A stretch of DNA of 57,504 nucleotides from DASWHR01 sp036398095 (GTDB lineage Bacteria; Actinomycetota; AC-67): contig DASWHR010000068.1 of assembly GCA_036398095.1 (NCBI GenBank), positions 1-57,504 of the forward strand. Reading direction: 5' to 3'. The notes beneath the pieces were generated by a model. The model was not told the origin of the DNA. It made no database searches and saw nothing but the letters and a program-made list of their open reading frames with translations. The translations under genes were made by a program, and so were the position numbers. Below, piece after piece: positions 32,327 through 42,057 of the stretch (the first letter of the stretch is position 1; every line of letters begins with the position of its first letter).

Positions 32327-33117
32327 ACGAGCAGCCTTCGGCCGGCACGTTGCCGATCGCCGAGCGTGCCGCGCGCGCCGCGGGAGCGTTGCTGCTGGAA
32401 CGCTTCGGCGGACCCGCACGCGGGGTGGACACCAAGTCCAGCGGCACCGACATGGTCTCGGATGCCGACCGTGACGCCGAACGGCTGATCACCGTGATGC
32501 TTCGCGAGGCGTTCCCCGCCGATGCGATCGTCGGAGAAGAGTCCGGCGCGCACGACGGCGACAGTGGACGCACTTGGATCGTGGATCCGCTCGACGGGAC
32601 CACCAACTTTCTCTACGGGATTCCGCAGTGGTGCGTCAGCATCGCATGCGAAGACGCCGCCGGCGGCGTTGCCGGCGTGATCTTCGACGCGTGCCGCAAC
32701 GAGCTGTTCGCCGCCTCGCGAGGAGGCGGCGCGACGCGTAACGGCACGCCGATTCGCGCATCGACGCTCGGAGACCTGTCCAAGGCGCTCGTCGCGACCG
32801 GGTACGGATACGAGCCGGCGGAGCGGTCCCGGTGGGGCGCGACCATCGCGCTGTTGCTCCCGCAGGTGCGCGACGTGCGGCGCGCCGGCGCGGCCGCGCT
32901 GGACCTTGCCTGGACGGCGTCGGCGCGCACGGACGCCTATGCCGAGATTCCCTGCCGCCCTTGGGATCGCGCCGCCGGCGTGCTGATCGCCGCCGAAGCC
33001 GGCTGCGAGATCTCGATGCTCGACCCGATCGGCTCGTCGGGGGAAGGAGTGATCGCTGCACCGCCTGCGCTGCACGGGCCGCTCCGCGACGCGATCCTGG
33101 AGGTGCTGGCGACATGA
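32323..33117 (+). CDS. Inositol monophosphatase family protein
   Basis: A 264-residue Mg-dependent phosphatase. Motifs of the family are 'IVGEESGAHDG', 'TWIVDPLDGTTNFLYG' and 'CRPWDRAAGVLIAAEAGCE'. Substrates may include inositol phosphates, histidinol phosphate or related sugars; inositol phosphatase activity would fit a mycothiol-producing cell. GTG 32323 and the stop are both four-base overlaps with the neighbours. Confidence 0.92.
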   Translation: MNEQPSAGTLPIAERAARAAGALLLERFGGPARGVDTKSSGTDMVSDADRDAERLITVMLREAFPADAIVGEESGAHDGDSGRTWIVDPLDGTTNFLYGIPQWCVSIACEDAAGGVAGVIFDACRNELFAASRGGGATRNGTPIRASTLGDLSKALVATGYGYEPAERSRWGATIALLLPQVRDVRRAGAAALDLAWTASARTDAYAEIPCRPWDRAAGVLIAAEAGCEISMLDPIGSSGEGVIAAPPALHGPLRDAILEVLAT

Positions 33118-33476
33118 CCGAGGCGGCCGTGATGCTCTACGACGACACCTGCGGCTTCTGTCGTCGCGCGATGCAGATCGTGCGGGCATGGGACGGCGCC
33201 GGGCGAATTCGCGCGGTCGCGCTGGGCACGCCGGAGTCCGCGACGCTGCTCGCCGGGATGAGCGAGTCCGAGCGCATGGACTCATGGCATCTGGCGGTCG
33301 GGGGCCGCGTGTATTCGGCCGGTGCGGCGGTGGGACCGCTGATGCGTTTGCTGCCGTTCGGCTCGCCGGTCGGCGCGCTGGCCGACGCGTTTCCGGACGC
33401 CACCGAGCGCGCCTATCGGTGGATCGCCGCGAACCGCGACCGGCTCTCCCGCTCTGTTCCGTGGGGCCGCGCGTGA
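33114..33476 (+). CDS. DCC family thiol-disulfide oxidoreductase-like protein (DUF393)
   Basis: A 120-residue protein of the DUF393 family. The defining motif 'MLYDDTCGFCRRAMQIV' is at residues 7-23, with the CxxC pair and preceding DxxC. 'GRVYSAGAAVGPLMRLLPF' follows, as in relatives. A redox role is presumed from the motif but not established. The gene is coupled by ATGA and GTGA overlaps in the five-gene operon. Confidence 0.87.
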   Translation: MTEAAVMLYDDTCGFCRRAMQIVRAWDGAGRIRAVALGTPESATLLAGMSESERMDSWHLAVGGRVYSAGAAVGPLMRLLPFGSPVGALADAFPDATERAYRWIAANRDRLSRSVPWGRA

Positions 33477-33658
33477 ACGAGTTCGTCGCGCTGGGACTCA
33501 TCGTCGTTCTGGTGCTGCAATTTTCGATGATGAAGTGGGAGATGCTCGCGCTGCAGCGTCGCGGTCGCCCGATGTGGCTCGCGCTCATCCCCGTGGTGTC
33601 GCTGCTGGTGATCGCCTTCGATGCGGTCGCCGGGCGAGTGGGACGCCGGAGGGGTTAG
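33473..33658 (+). CDS. Very small membrane protein
   Basis: A 61-residue protein starting at GTG 33473, whose GTGA overlaps the DUF393 stop. Two hydrophobic segments are visible ('FVALGLIVVLVLQFSMM' and 'MWLALIPVVSLLVIAFDAV') with a basic loop and an Arg-rich C-terminus, so both ends are probably cytoplasmic. No family is recognised. Its support is the perfect operon spacing and clear membrane character. Confidence 0.65.
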   Translation: MNEFVALGLIVVLVLQFSMMKWEMLALQRRGRPMWLALIPVVSLLVIAFDAVAGRVGRRRG

Positions 33659-33665
33659 CCCAGCG

Positions 33666-35528
33666 CTACAGGTCTCGGGCGCGTTCGATCACGTCGGCCG
33701 CAAGATCGTAGCGACCGAACGGCGGCATCAGGTAAATCCCGGCCGCGTTCTGGGCGATCTGCGCCGCCAGATCCGCCGCGATCGAAAGCCCGGTCGCCTC
33801 CGACTTATCGCCGGCTGCGCGGAGCGCGTCGCGGACCGGCTCGGGCACGTCGATGCCCGGCACCTCGTTGTGGAGCCATTCGGCGTGGCGTGCGTTCACC
33901 AGCGGCAGCAAGCCGATGAGCAGCGGCAGCTCCAGCGCGCCGTAGCGCGCCTCGTAGGCGGCGCGGAACCGCGACAGCATCGACAGATCGAAGACCGGTT
34001 GCGTCAGCGCGAAGTCGGCGCCGGCCGAGACCTTGCGATGCAGCGTCGCGATTTCTCGATCGAGATCTTCGGCGTTGATGTTGAGCGCGCAGCCGACCAC
34101 GAACGCCGTCGCCTCGCCGATCGAGGCGCCGGTTCGGTCAAGGCCTTCGTTGAAGCCGCTCTTGACGAGGGAGACCAAGCCGCTCGGCACGACGTCCATC
34201 GTGTCGGCCGCGTTGGGATAGTCGCCGATCGCGGTCGGGTCGCCCATGCAGGCGAAGATGTTGCGGACGCCGAGCGCGTACGCGGCCAGCAGGTCGCCTT
34301 GCACGCGCAGCAAGTTCCGTCCGCGGGTCGGGAAATGAAGGACCGTTTCGATGCCGGCCTCGTCTTGGATCAAATGGCACGCGGCCCACGGGCTCATCCG
34401 CATCCGCGCCATCGGCGAATCGGCGACGTCGATCGCGTCGGCGCCGGCCTGACGGAGCGTGTCGGCGCCGGCGAGCATCCGCGCGAGCGACGCGCCGCGC
34501 GGCGGATCCATCTCGACGGTGATCACCAGGCGGCCGCTGGTGATCGTCGCCGCGAACCGCGACGCGGCCGGCTTGCCGGCCGCGGGCGCGGGGAGCGGCT
34601 CGGCGCCTTCACGGTCGTGCAGACGCGGGCCGGTTGCCGGCGCCGGGGTCGCACGCCGCGAGCCCGCGGCCGCCCGCGCGCCGGCCATCGCCCGGACGTG
34701 GCCGGCGTCGGTGCCGCAGCAGCCGCCGACGATCGCGACGCCGGCCGCGATCGCTTGTCGGGCGAAGTCGGCGAAATACTCGGGCGTCGCGGGATAGAAC
34801 AGGCGGCCGCTCATCCGGGACGGTCCGCCGGCGTTGGGTTGCCCGGCCAGCGGGATCCCGCCGGCGTGCGGACGCATCGCTTCGAGCAGACGCAGCACCT
34901 GCTCGGGACCTTCCGAGCAGTTCACGCCGAGCGCATCGACGCCCAGCGAAGCCAGATGCTGTGCGCATTCCTCCGGGGTCGAGCCGAGCAGCGTCCGGTC
35001 GTCGCGCGTGAACGACATCGTCGCCACGACCGGCAAGCCGGTTTGAAGCGCGGCGCGAACCGCTTCTTCGGCTTCGGCCAGGTCGGCATGCGTTTCGACC
35101 ATGAGAAAGTCGGCGCCGGCCTCGGCCAGCAGGCCGGCTTGCTCGGCGAACGCGTCGCGCGCGTCGGCCGGGCGCACCCGGCCGTAGGGGGCCAGCCGGA
35201 CGCCGAGCGGTCCCATCGATCCGGCGACGTAGACGCCGGCGCGGCGCGCGATCTCGACGCCGGCCACGATCACATCGCGAATCCGGCCCTCCAGGCCGTG
35301 CGCGGCAAGCTTGTAGCGGTTCGCGCCGAAAGTGTTCGTCTCGACGTAGTCGGCGCCGGCGAATACGAACGACCGGTGAGCCTGTTCGACCATCGCCGGT
35401 TTGGACAGGTTCAGCTCGTCGAAGAACGCGTCGAGCGGCGCGCCGGCCGCGACGAGCGAGGTGCCCAGCCCGCCGTCGCCCAGCAGGGTGCCTCGCTGCA
35501 GGCGCTCGCGGAATGCTTGGCGATCCAT
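33666..35528 (-). CDS. Bifunctional homocysteine S-methyltransferase / methylenetetrahydrofolate reductase
   Basis: A 620-residue two-domain protein like B. subtilis YitJ. The N-terminal domain (1-290) is a homocysteine methyltransferase with zinc Cys ligands in 'ALGVNCSEGP' and 'IVGGCCGTDAG'. After a Pro/Ala linker, residues 335-620 form a MTHFR barrel ('VITVEMDPPRG', 'NIFACMGDPTAIGDYP' and 'ADFALTQPVFDLSMLSRF'). It would provide and use methyl groups for methionine synthesis. ATG 35528 follows TAGACT by eight bases. It converges with the five-gene operon, 7 nt apart. Confidence 0.93.
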   Translation of the reverse strand: MDRQAFRERLQRGTLLGDGGLGTSLVAAGAPLDAFFDELNLSKPAMVEQAHRSFVFAGADYVETNTFGANRYKLAAHGLEGRIRDVIVAGVEIARRAGVYVAGSMGPLGVRLAPYGRVRPADARDAFAEQAGLLAEAGADFLMVETHADLAEAEEAVRAALQTGLPVVATMSFTRDDRTLLGSTPEECAQHLASLGVDALGVNCSEGPEQVLRLLEAMRPHAGGIPLAGQPNAGGPSRMSGRLFYPATPEYFADFARQAIAAGVAIVGGCCGTDAGHVRAMAGARAAAGSRRATPAPATGPRLHDREGAEPLPAPAAGKPAASRFAATITSGRLVITVEMDPPRGASLARMLAGADTLRQAGADAIDVADSPMARMRMSPWAACHLIQDEAGIETVLHFPTRGRNLLRVQGDLLAAYALGVRNIFACMGDPTAIGDYPNAADTMDVVPSGLVSLVKSGFNEGLDRTGASIGEATAFVVGCALNINAEDLDREIATLHRKVSAGADFALTQPVFDLSMLSRFRAAYEARYGALELPLLIGLLPLVNARHAEWLHNEVPGIDVPEPVRDALRAAGDKSEATGLSIAADLAAQIAQNAAGIYLMPPFGRYDLAADVIERARDL

Positions 35529-35536
35529 GGATGTCC

Positions 35537-35542
35537 AGTCTA
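35537..35542 (-). promoter_or_regulatory. -10 element TAGACT, leaderless promoter of the methyltransferase/MTHFR gene
   Basis: TAGACT on the minus strand ends eight bases before ATG 35528; no ribosome site is visible. The 84-bp gap is shared with divergent mscL. Confidence 0.5.
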
Positions 35543-35612
35543 CGGTGCGCCGAACCGGCGGGTGCCCGCATTAGGCTTCGAGCGCCGCTCTCTGTGGCAA
35601 GGGGGTCGACTC

Positions 35613-36113
35613 ATGAGCGAAGACGGATTCAATCGAGTGCGCAAGGAGCTTTCGCAAAGCTTTCACGCGCTCAAGGCCGGGGCGCGCGTGCTGGCCGACT
35701 TCAAGAACTTCATCTCCAAGGGCAGCGCGCTGGACCTGGCGATCGGCGTGGTGATCGGAGCGGCGTTCAACAGCGTCGTCCAGTCTTTGGTGAAGGACGT
35801 GCTGACGCCGCTGATCTCGCTTCCGGGCACGGCCAACTTCGGCGAGCTGAGCTGGTGCATCAAGGACGGCCCGGCCAAGTGCGCGGTTAACTTGGCCTAC
35901 GGCGCGTTCGTCACCAGCCTGATCTCGTTCCTGCTGACGGCAGCGGCGGTCTTCTTTTTCGTGGTGCGGCCGGTCAACGCGATGCGCGGCTGGCGAAAGG
36001 GCGAGCCGCCGAAGGCGCCGGACGAACGCGAATGCCCGGAATGTTTAACTTTAATCCCGATCGCCGCCGTGCGATGCCGGGCGTGCACCGCTGCGGTCGC
36101 ACCGGCGTCCTGA
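35613..36113 (+). CDS. mscL: Large-conductance mechanosensitive channel MscL with C-terminal zinc ribbon
   Basis: A 166-residue channel that releases solutes on hypo-osmotic shock. The pore helix 'SALDLAIGVVIGAAFNSVV' and the segment 'LVKDVLTPLISL' are canonical. The second helix is 'FVTSLISFLLTAAAVFFFVV'. The cytoplasmic tail differs from E. coli MscL: after 'MRGWRKGEPPKAPDE' it has 'CPECLTLIPIAAVRCRACT', a CxxC...CxxC zinc ribbon. ATG 35613 has a G-rich stretch upstream. The N-terminal extension of about 30 residues before the first helix is also longer than usual. Confidence 0.92.
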   Translation: MSEDGFNRVRKELSQSFHALKAGARVLADFKNFISKGSALDLAIGVVIGAAFNSVVQSLVKDVLTPLISLPGTANFGELSWCIKDGPAKCAVNLAYGAFVTSLISFLLTAAAVFFFVVRPVNAMRGWRKGEPPKAPDERECPECLTLIPIAAVRCRACTAAVAPAS

Positions 36114-36169
36114 TTCCGGCGCCCGGATCGCGTCCCGGCCGCTCCGCTGCGGCATGAAGCGAGGCACGG

Positions 36170-36175
36170 TAACCT
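36170..36175 (+). promoter_or_regulatory. -10 element TAACCT, leaderless promoter of the H1-tail membrane protein
   Basis: GG-TAACCT ends ten bases before ATG 36186. No ribosome site is visible. Confidence 0.45.
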
Positions 36176-36185
36176 TTGGATTCCT

Positions 36186-37505
36186 ATGCCTGAGAAGAGG
36201 AAGAAGCCAGCCAAGACTACGGCCAAGAAAACGGCCGCCAAGCGCACGCCGGCCGCGCGCACGACCGCTGCCGGCACTGGGGCTCGCACCACCGCCACCG
36301 GTCGCGCGAGCGCGGCGAAAAGCGCCGCGAAGCCGCGAAAGACTGCCGCCCGCAAGCCGGTCCCGCGGCGCAAGCCGGCGGCCGCAGAGCCGGCGGACGT
36401 CCAGGATCTGGAGACCTTCGATGAGCAAGCGCCGGCCGTAGCGGGTTCGGGTCCGGTCGTGATCGGCGCAGCATCCGCCGCCGCCGATTCCACGACCGAT
36501 TCCACGATAGGGTCTGCTATCGGTGGGGCCGTCGCCGCGACCGATGCCGTTCCCGACGAAACGCCGCTCCCCGAGCGCTACCCCGAAGACATTGCGATCA
36601 TCGTCGTCTCGGCGATTCTGGCCGGGTCGGTGTTTCTCCCGTGGTACAAGCTCAGCAGCGCATTTCGTCAATCGACGGTGACCGCGTCCGGATGGGAGAC
36701 CGGCACGTGGGGTCCGATGATTGTCTTCCTCGGACTGGCATCGCTGGTCGTGGCCGGGCTTCGCCGTGCGAACGTTCGCGTGGGCTTGCCGGTCGCCGAC
36801 TCGCATCTGCACGAAGGCATCGGCTGGGCCGCGATCATCGGCGCCGTGATCAAGCTGCGCGCCGTCCCGAAGGAGCAGGGCATCCAGATGGGATGGAACT
36901 GGGGGATCATCGTCGCGATCGTCGCCGCGTTCGTCCTTGCGTTCCTCGCCGGCCGGATGTCGGGCTCGATGCCGTTCACGACGATCCCCGGCTGGTTCAA
37001 AGGACGCGCCGGCAAGATCGGCCTCGCCGTGCTCGTGCTGGCGGTCGCCGGCTCGGCCGCGTTCGGCGTGACCCAGAACATTAGTCCCTACTCGCTGGCC
37101 ACCGACGGCGGCGACGGCGGCGACGGCGGCCTGGGCAACAGCGTCCTTCGCGATCAGTTCCCCAAGTGCGCCGAGGGCTTCCCGCGCCCCGCCGACGCCA
37201 AGCCCCGCGAAGGCGTCGAGCAGCGCGGCCAGATTTCATGCGTCTTCACCTACGCCACCGCGATGACACCCGACGAGCTGCTCAAGTTCTACGAGACCGA
37301 GCTAAAGAAGGCCGGCTATACCTTTACGCCGATCCCGTCGCGCGGCGAGGGAGTCGGGCATGCGATGACCTTCACCGCGCCCAAGTGCGGATCGATGTCG
37401 CTGCAACGCGCGCAGGGCGCGAGCGAATCCAATGTGATCGTGGCGGTCGGCGGACCGTGCCCCACGGCCCGTCCGGGCTCGACGCCGACGTCCACGCCCA
37501 GCTAG
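36186..37505 (+). CDS. Membrane protein with histone-H1-like N-terminal tail
   Basis: A 439-residue protein. Residues 1-65 are almost only Lys, Ala, Thr, Arg and Pro ('KKPAKTTAKKTAAKRTPAAR'), like histone H1 tails or the basic tails of actinobacterial HupB. An acidic/Ala linker follows, then about four or five transmembrane helices (residues 135-300, for example 'DIAIIVVSAILAGSVFLPWY'), a short GGDGGDGG repeat and an exported C-terminal domain ('TPDELLKFYETELKKAGYTF'). The cytoplasmic tail could bind DNA or another polyanion. The family is not recognised. Confidence 0.72.
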   Translation: MPEKRKKPAKTTAKKTAAKRTPAARTTAAGTGARTTATGRASAAKSAAKPRKTAARKPVPRRKPAAAEPADVQDLETFDEQAPAVAGSGPVVIGAASAAADSTTDSTIGSAIGGAVAATDAVPDETPLPERYPEDIAIIVVSAILAGSVFLPWYKLSSAFRQSTVTASGWETGTWGPMIVFLGLASLVVAGLRRANVRVGLPVADSHLHEGIGWAAIIGAVIKLRAVPKEQGIQMGWNWGIIVAIVAAFVLAFLAGRMSGSMPFTTIPGWFKGRAGKIGLAVLVLAVAGSAAFGVTQNISPYSLATDGGDGGDGGLGNSVLRDQFPKCAEGFPRPADAKPREGVEQRGQISCVFTYATAMTPDELLKFYETELKKAGYTFTPIPSRGEGVGHAMTFTAPKCGSMSLQRAQGASESNVIVAVGGPCPTARPGSTPTSTPS

Positions 37506-37519
37506 CACAAGGAGGAGTC

Positions 37520-38780
<1,261 letters not shown>

Positions 38781-38782
<2 letters not shown>

Positions 38783-38824
38783 CGCCGGGCGGACGCCGGG
38801 CGGACGTCGGGCCGACGCCGGGGG
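38781..38824. repeat. Four tandem 11-bp repeats overlapping the glyA stop codon
   Basis: GACGCCGGGCG (38781-38791), an identical copy (38792-38802), GACGTCGGGCC (38803-38813) and GACGCCGGGGG (38814-38824) run without gaps. The first unit includes the last two bases of the TGA stop (38780-38782). The array ends just before the start region of the sugar permease. Confidence 0.85.
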
Positions 38825-38841
38825 GAGTGGATCGTCCCCGC

Positions 38842-39684
38842 ATGCGCCTGTACCGTTGGCGCGTGCGCAGGACGTGGGGGCACACCGTCGCGGTCGCCGT
38901 CGTGGCGGCGGTCTTCGTCGTTCCGCTCGTTGCGCTCGTCACCGGTTCGCTGCGCGTGCCCGGACTTCCGCCGCCTCGAACGCTCGAGCTGATTCCGGAT
39001 CCGGCGACGCTGGACGGCTATCGCGACGCGTTCTCGTTGTCACCCCTTGCCCGGTCGATGGTCAACTCGCTCGTGGTTGCGGCCGTCTTCGTGCCGCTCG
39101 CGGTGGTGTCGGCGTCGTGGGCGGGCTTCGCGATCGCCCTGTCGCGCGAGCGGCTGCGCCGCCGGCTGATCGCCCTCGCGCTTCTGCTGATGATGGTTCC
39201 GGCGACCGCGCTGTGGCTGACGCGCTTCGTCATCTTCAAAATCTTCGGGATGGTCGATACGTTCTGGCCGCTGATCGTGCCGGCGCTACTCGGCGGCTCC
39301 CCGCTGGCTGTGCTGCTCTACGCCTACGCATTCGGCCGCATCCCCGATGATCTCTACGACGCGGCGCGGCTGGAGGGGCTCAGCCCGATCCGGATCTGGC
39401 GTCGCGTCGCGATGCCGCTCGTTCGTGCGACGACGGTCGCCGTGGCGATGCTCGCGTTCCTGTCGACCTGGGCGAACTTCATCGATCCGCTCCTGTATCT
39501 CAACACCGAGCGTCGCTTCACCGCTCCTTTGACGCTGCGCTATCTCGAGCAACTCGGCCCGACCAACTGGCCGGTTCTGCTGGCCGGCGCGGCGGCGGTC
39601 ACCGGTCCGGCTGTTCTGGTGTTCCTGCTGGCCCAGCGGTTCTTCCTTCAAGAAGAACGAGGAGTGGGATGGCTCGGACGATGA
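38842..39684 (+). CDS. Sugar ABC transporter permease, MalG-like
   Basis: A 280-residue carbohydrate-uptake permease of the CUT1 family with about six helices. The EAA loop is 'DDLYDAARLEGLSPIRIWRR', followed by 'VAMPLVRATTVAVAMLAFLS', and the C-terminal 'TWANFIDPLLYL' segment is typical of the MalG/UgpE partner. ATG 38842 is used; an in-frame GTG at 38827 sits next to a G-rich stretch and could be the true start. Its 3' end overlaps the binding-protein gene by 16 bp. Confidence 0.92.
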   Translation: MRLYRWRVRRTWGHTVAVAVVAAVFVVPLVALVTGSLRVPGLPPPRTLELIPDPATLDGYRDAFSLSPLARSMVNSLVVAAVFVPLAVVSASWAGFAIALSRERLRRRLIALALLLMMVPATALWLTRFVIFKIFGMVDTFWPLIVPALLGGSPLAVLLYAYAFGRIPDDLYDAARLEGLSPIRIWRRVAMPLVRATTVAVAMLAFLSTWANFIDPLLYLNTERRFTAPLTLRYLEQLGPTNWPVLLAGAAAVTGPAVLVFLLAQRFFLQEERGVGWLGR

Positions 39685-40967
39685 AAGCGGCGACGACGGT
39701 CGTCGCGATGTTGATGGCGCTTGCGTCGTGCGGCGGTGGATCGGCGGGGAGCGGCGTGACCTTTCAGATCTTCGGCGACGCTGCCGAGATCAAGTCCTAT
39801 CAGACGCTGATCGATGCGTTCGAAGCGAAGAATCCCGGCGCGTCGGTGTCGCTCATTCCGGTGCCCAACCAGCGCGATCACGCGGCGAAGCTGTCGGCCG
39901 GATTCGCCGGCGGGTCTCCTCCCGATCTGTTCCTGATCAACTTCCGCCGGTTCGGTCAGTACGCGGCGCGCGGCGCGCTCGAGCCGCTCGGCGCCATGCT
40001 GGATGCGAGCACCGCGTTGAACGAATCCGACTTCTACGAACAGGCCGTGGACGCGTTCCGTTTTCGCGCGACGCTCACGTGCCTGCCGCAAAACATCTCG
40101 AGTCAGGTCGTCTACTACAACAAGGCGCTGTTCAAGCAGTTCGGCGTCGCCGAGCCGCCGAAGGAAGGATGGACCTGGACGCAGTTCCTGGAGACGGCCA
40201 AGGCGCTCACCAAGGATACGAACGGCGACGGCACAACCGATATCTACGGTCTGGGCATCGAGCCGACGATGGTTTTCATGGCGCCGTGGGTCTGGCAGGC
40301 CGGCGCGGAAGTGGTCGACGACACCGAACATCCGGCCAAGACCGTGATGCTCGACCAGCAGGCGCTCGAGGCGCTGAAGTTCTTTATCGAGCTGCGTCGC
40401 GTTCACAAGGTCGCGCCCAGCCTGGCCGAAGCCGCAAGCGAAGGTCCCGAGGCGCGCTTCGGAAACGGCCGTGCCGGCATGCTCATCGACAGCCGTCGCG
40501 GGACGACCGCGCTCCGCGCGCAGAAGAGCCTGGATTGGGACGTGGTGCAGCTTCCGCGCTTCCGCGAGGACGCGACGATGCTGCACTCGGACGCGTTCTG
40601 CATGTCGAAGGCATCCGCGCGCAAGGACGCCGCATGGAGGTTCGTCGAGTTCGCGCTGGGCGACGAAGGCTCGGCGATCATCGCCGGGACCGGCCGCACC
40701 GTCCCGTCGCGCATCGCCGTCGCCGAGGGCCCCGCGTTTCTCGATCCGTCGCAGAAGCCGGCGAACGCGCGCGCATGGCTCGACGCGATCCCGGCGATCC
40801 GCCGATTGCCGAACATCGCCACGTGGCATGAGATCGAAACGAAGGCCGACGTGGTGATCGAAGAATGGTTCTACGGGCTCGAGCGCATCGAGGCGCTTGG
40901 TATCGAGATCGACTTCGCGACCCGCGAGCTGTTCATCGAATCGCAGCCGGTCCCGGGATCTTCCTAG
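39669..40967 (+). CDS. Sugar ABC transporter substrate-binding lipoprotein
   Basis: A 432-residue extracellular solute-binding protein (family 1). A lipoprotein signal ends at Cys21 in 'MALASCGGG'. Family features are 'IDAFEAKNPGASVSLIPV', 'GFAGGSPPDLFLINFRRFGQY', 'ISSQVVYYNKALFKQFG' and 'GRAGMLIDSRRGT'. 'TKDTNGDGTTDIYGLGI' is a common calcium-like loop in CUT1 binding proteins. ATG 39669 overlaps the permease end; ATG 39681 is possible. The ATPase gene begins 4 nt after the stop. Confidence 0.92.
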   Translation: MARTMKAATTVVAMLMALASCGGGSAGSGVTFQIFGDAAEIKSYQTLIDAFEAKNPGASVSLIPVPNQRDHAAKLSAGFAGGSPPDLFLINFRRFGQYAARGALEPLGAMLDASTALNESDFYEQAVDAFRFRATLTCLPQNISSQVVYYNKALFKQFGVAEPPKEGWTWTQFLETAKALTKDTNGDGTTDIYGLGIEPTMVFMAPWVWQAGAEVVDDTEHPAKTVMLDQQALEALKFFIELRRVHKVAPSLAEAASEGPEARFGNGRAGMLIDSRRGTTALRAQKSLDWDVVQLPRFREDATMLHSDAFCMSKASARKDAAWRFVEFALGDEGSAIIAGTGRTVPSRIAVAEGPAFLDPSQKPANARAWLDAIPAIRRLPNIATWHEIETKADVVIEEWFYGLERIEALGIEIDFATRELFIESQPVPGSS

Positions 40968-40971
40968 GCAC

Positions 40972-42057
40972 ATGGCGAATCTGGCGCTTCGCGACGTCTC
41001 GAAGTCCTACGGCGAGCATCCGGCCGTGCGGGGACTCACGCTCGACGTCGCCGACGGCGAGCTGCTGGTCCTGCTCGGTCCGTCCGGATGCGGGAAGTCC
41101 ACGACCTTGCGGCTGATCGCCGGACTGGAGTCGGCGGACCAGGGCTCCATCGCGATCGGCGGGCGAGACGTGACCGCCGCCGCCGCCGCCGAGCGAGACG
41201 TCGCGATGGTGTTCCAGTCCTACGCGCTGTTTCCGCACATGAGCGTGGAGGAGAATCTGGCATTCGGTCTGGCCGCGCGGCGCACGCCGGCCGCACAGAT
41301 CGCCGCGGCCGTCGCCGACGTCGCCGAAACGCTCGGCCTGACGCCGCTCCTCGCCCGCAAGCCGAGACAGTTGTCCGGCGGCGAACGCCAGCGGGTCGCC
41401 CTCGGCCGCGCGATGGTGCGCCGCCCGAGCGTGTTCCTGATGGACGAGCCGCTGTCCAACTTGGACGCGCAACTGCGGGTTGCGACGCGCGCCGAGATCC
41501 AGCGCCTGCAAGCGCGGCTCGCCACTACGACCGTCTACGTCACGCACGATCAGAACGAGGCGCTTTCGATCGGCCATCGAGTCGGCATTCTGGACGGTGG
41601 GGTGCTGGCGCAAGTGGGCGCGCCGGTCGAGGTCTACGATCGTCCGGCGAGCGCGTTCATCGCCGGCTTCCTGGGCAATCCGCCGATGAATCTTCCGCCG
41701 GTTTCATGCGACGGGAACGTGGCGCGGTGGAACGGCGGCGAAGCGGCCGTTGCCGGCGCGCCGGCAGCCGATGCGGTGACGCTCGGCGTGCGACCCGAGC
41801 ACGTCCATATCGACGGGTCGCGATGGGCGCCTCCGATACCGGCCGGCGTGCCCGCGTTCGACGCGACCGTGGATCTGATCGAGTCGGCCGGCGACCAGAA
41901 TTTGATCTTCCTGATCGCGGGCGACGCTTCGCTGGTCGCGAGGGTCGAGCCGGCGCTGCGTCCGGCGCCCGGCGCGCGCGTTCGGGCCTGGCTCGACCCA
42001 TCCCGGCTCCACATCTTCGACCCGGCGACGGGAGCCGCGCTGTGGCACGCGTCGTAG
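40972..42057 (+). CDS. Sugar ABC transporter ATP-binding protein, UgpC/MsmK-like
   Basis: A 361-residue ATPase. Walker A 'GPSGCGKSTTLRLIAGLES', Q-loop 'VFQSYALFPHMSV', signature 'LSGGERQRVALGRAMV', Walker B 'VFLMDEPLSNLD' and switch 'VYVTHDQNEALSI' are all intact. A TOBE/MalK-type regulatory domain occupies about residues 240-361 ('LGVRPEHVHIDGS'). It lies between its binding protein and the second permease, so the transporter is self-sufficient rather than relying on a shared ATPase. Confidence 0.93.
   Translation: MANLALRDVSKSYGEHPAVRGLTLDVADGELLVLLGPSGCGKSTTLRLIAGLESADQGSIAIGGRDVTAAAAAERDVAMVFQSYALFPHMSVEENLAFGLAARRTPAAQIAAAVADVAETLGLTPLLARKPRQLSGGERQRVALGRAMVRRPSVFLMDEPLSNLDAQLRVATRAEIQRLQARLATTTVYVTHDQNEALSIGHRVGILDGGVLAQVGAPVEVYDRPASAFIAGFLGNPPMNLPPVSCDGNVARWNGGEAAVAGAPAADAVTLGVRPEHVHIDGSRWAPPIPAGVPAFDATVDLIESAGDQNLIFLIAGDASLVARVEPALRPAPGARVRAWLDPSRLHIFDPATGAALWHAS

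Noticed and set aside
33621..35612. An upstream extension of the mscL frame giving an 830-residue protein
   Set aside because: The extension is antisense to the homocysteine methyltransferase/MTHFR gene, which has complete domains; mscL itself starts at 35613 with normal MscL sequence.
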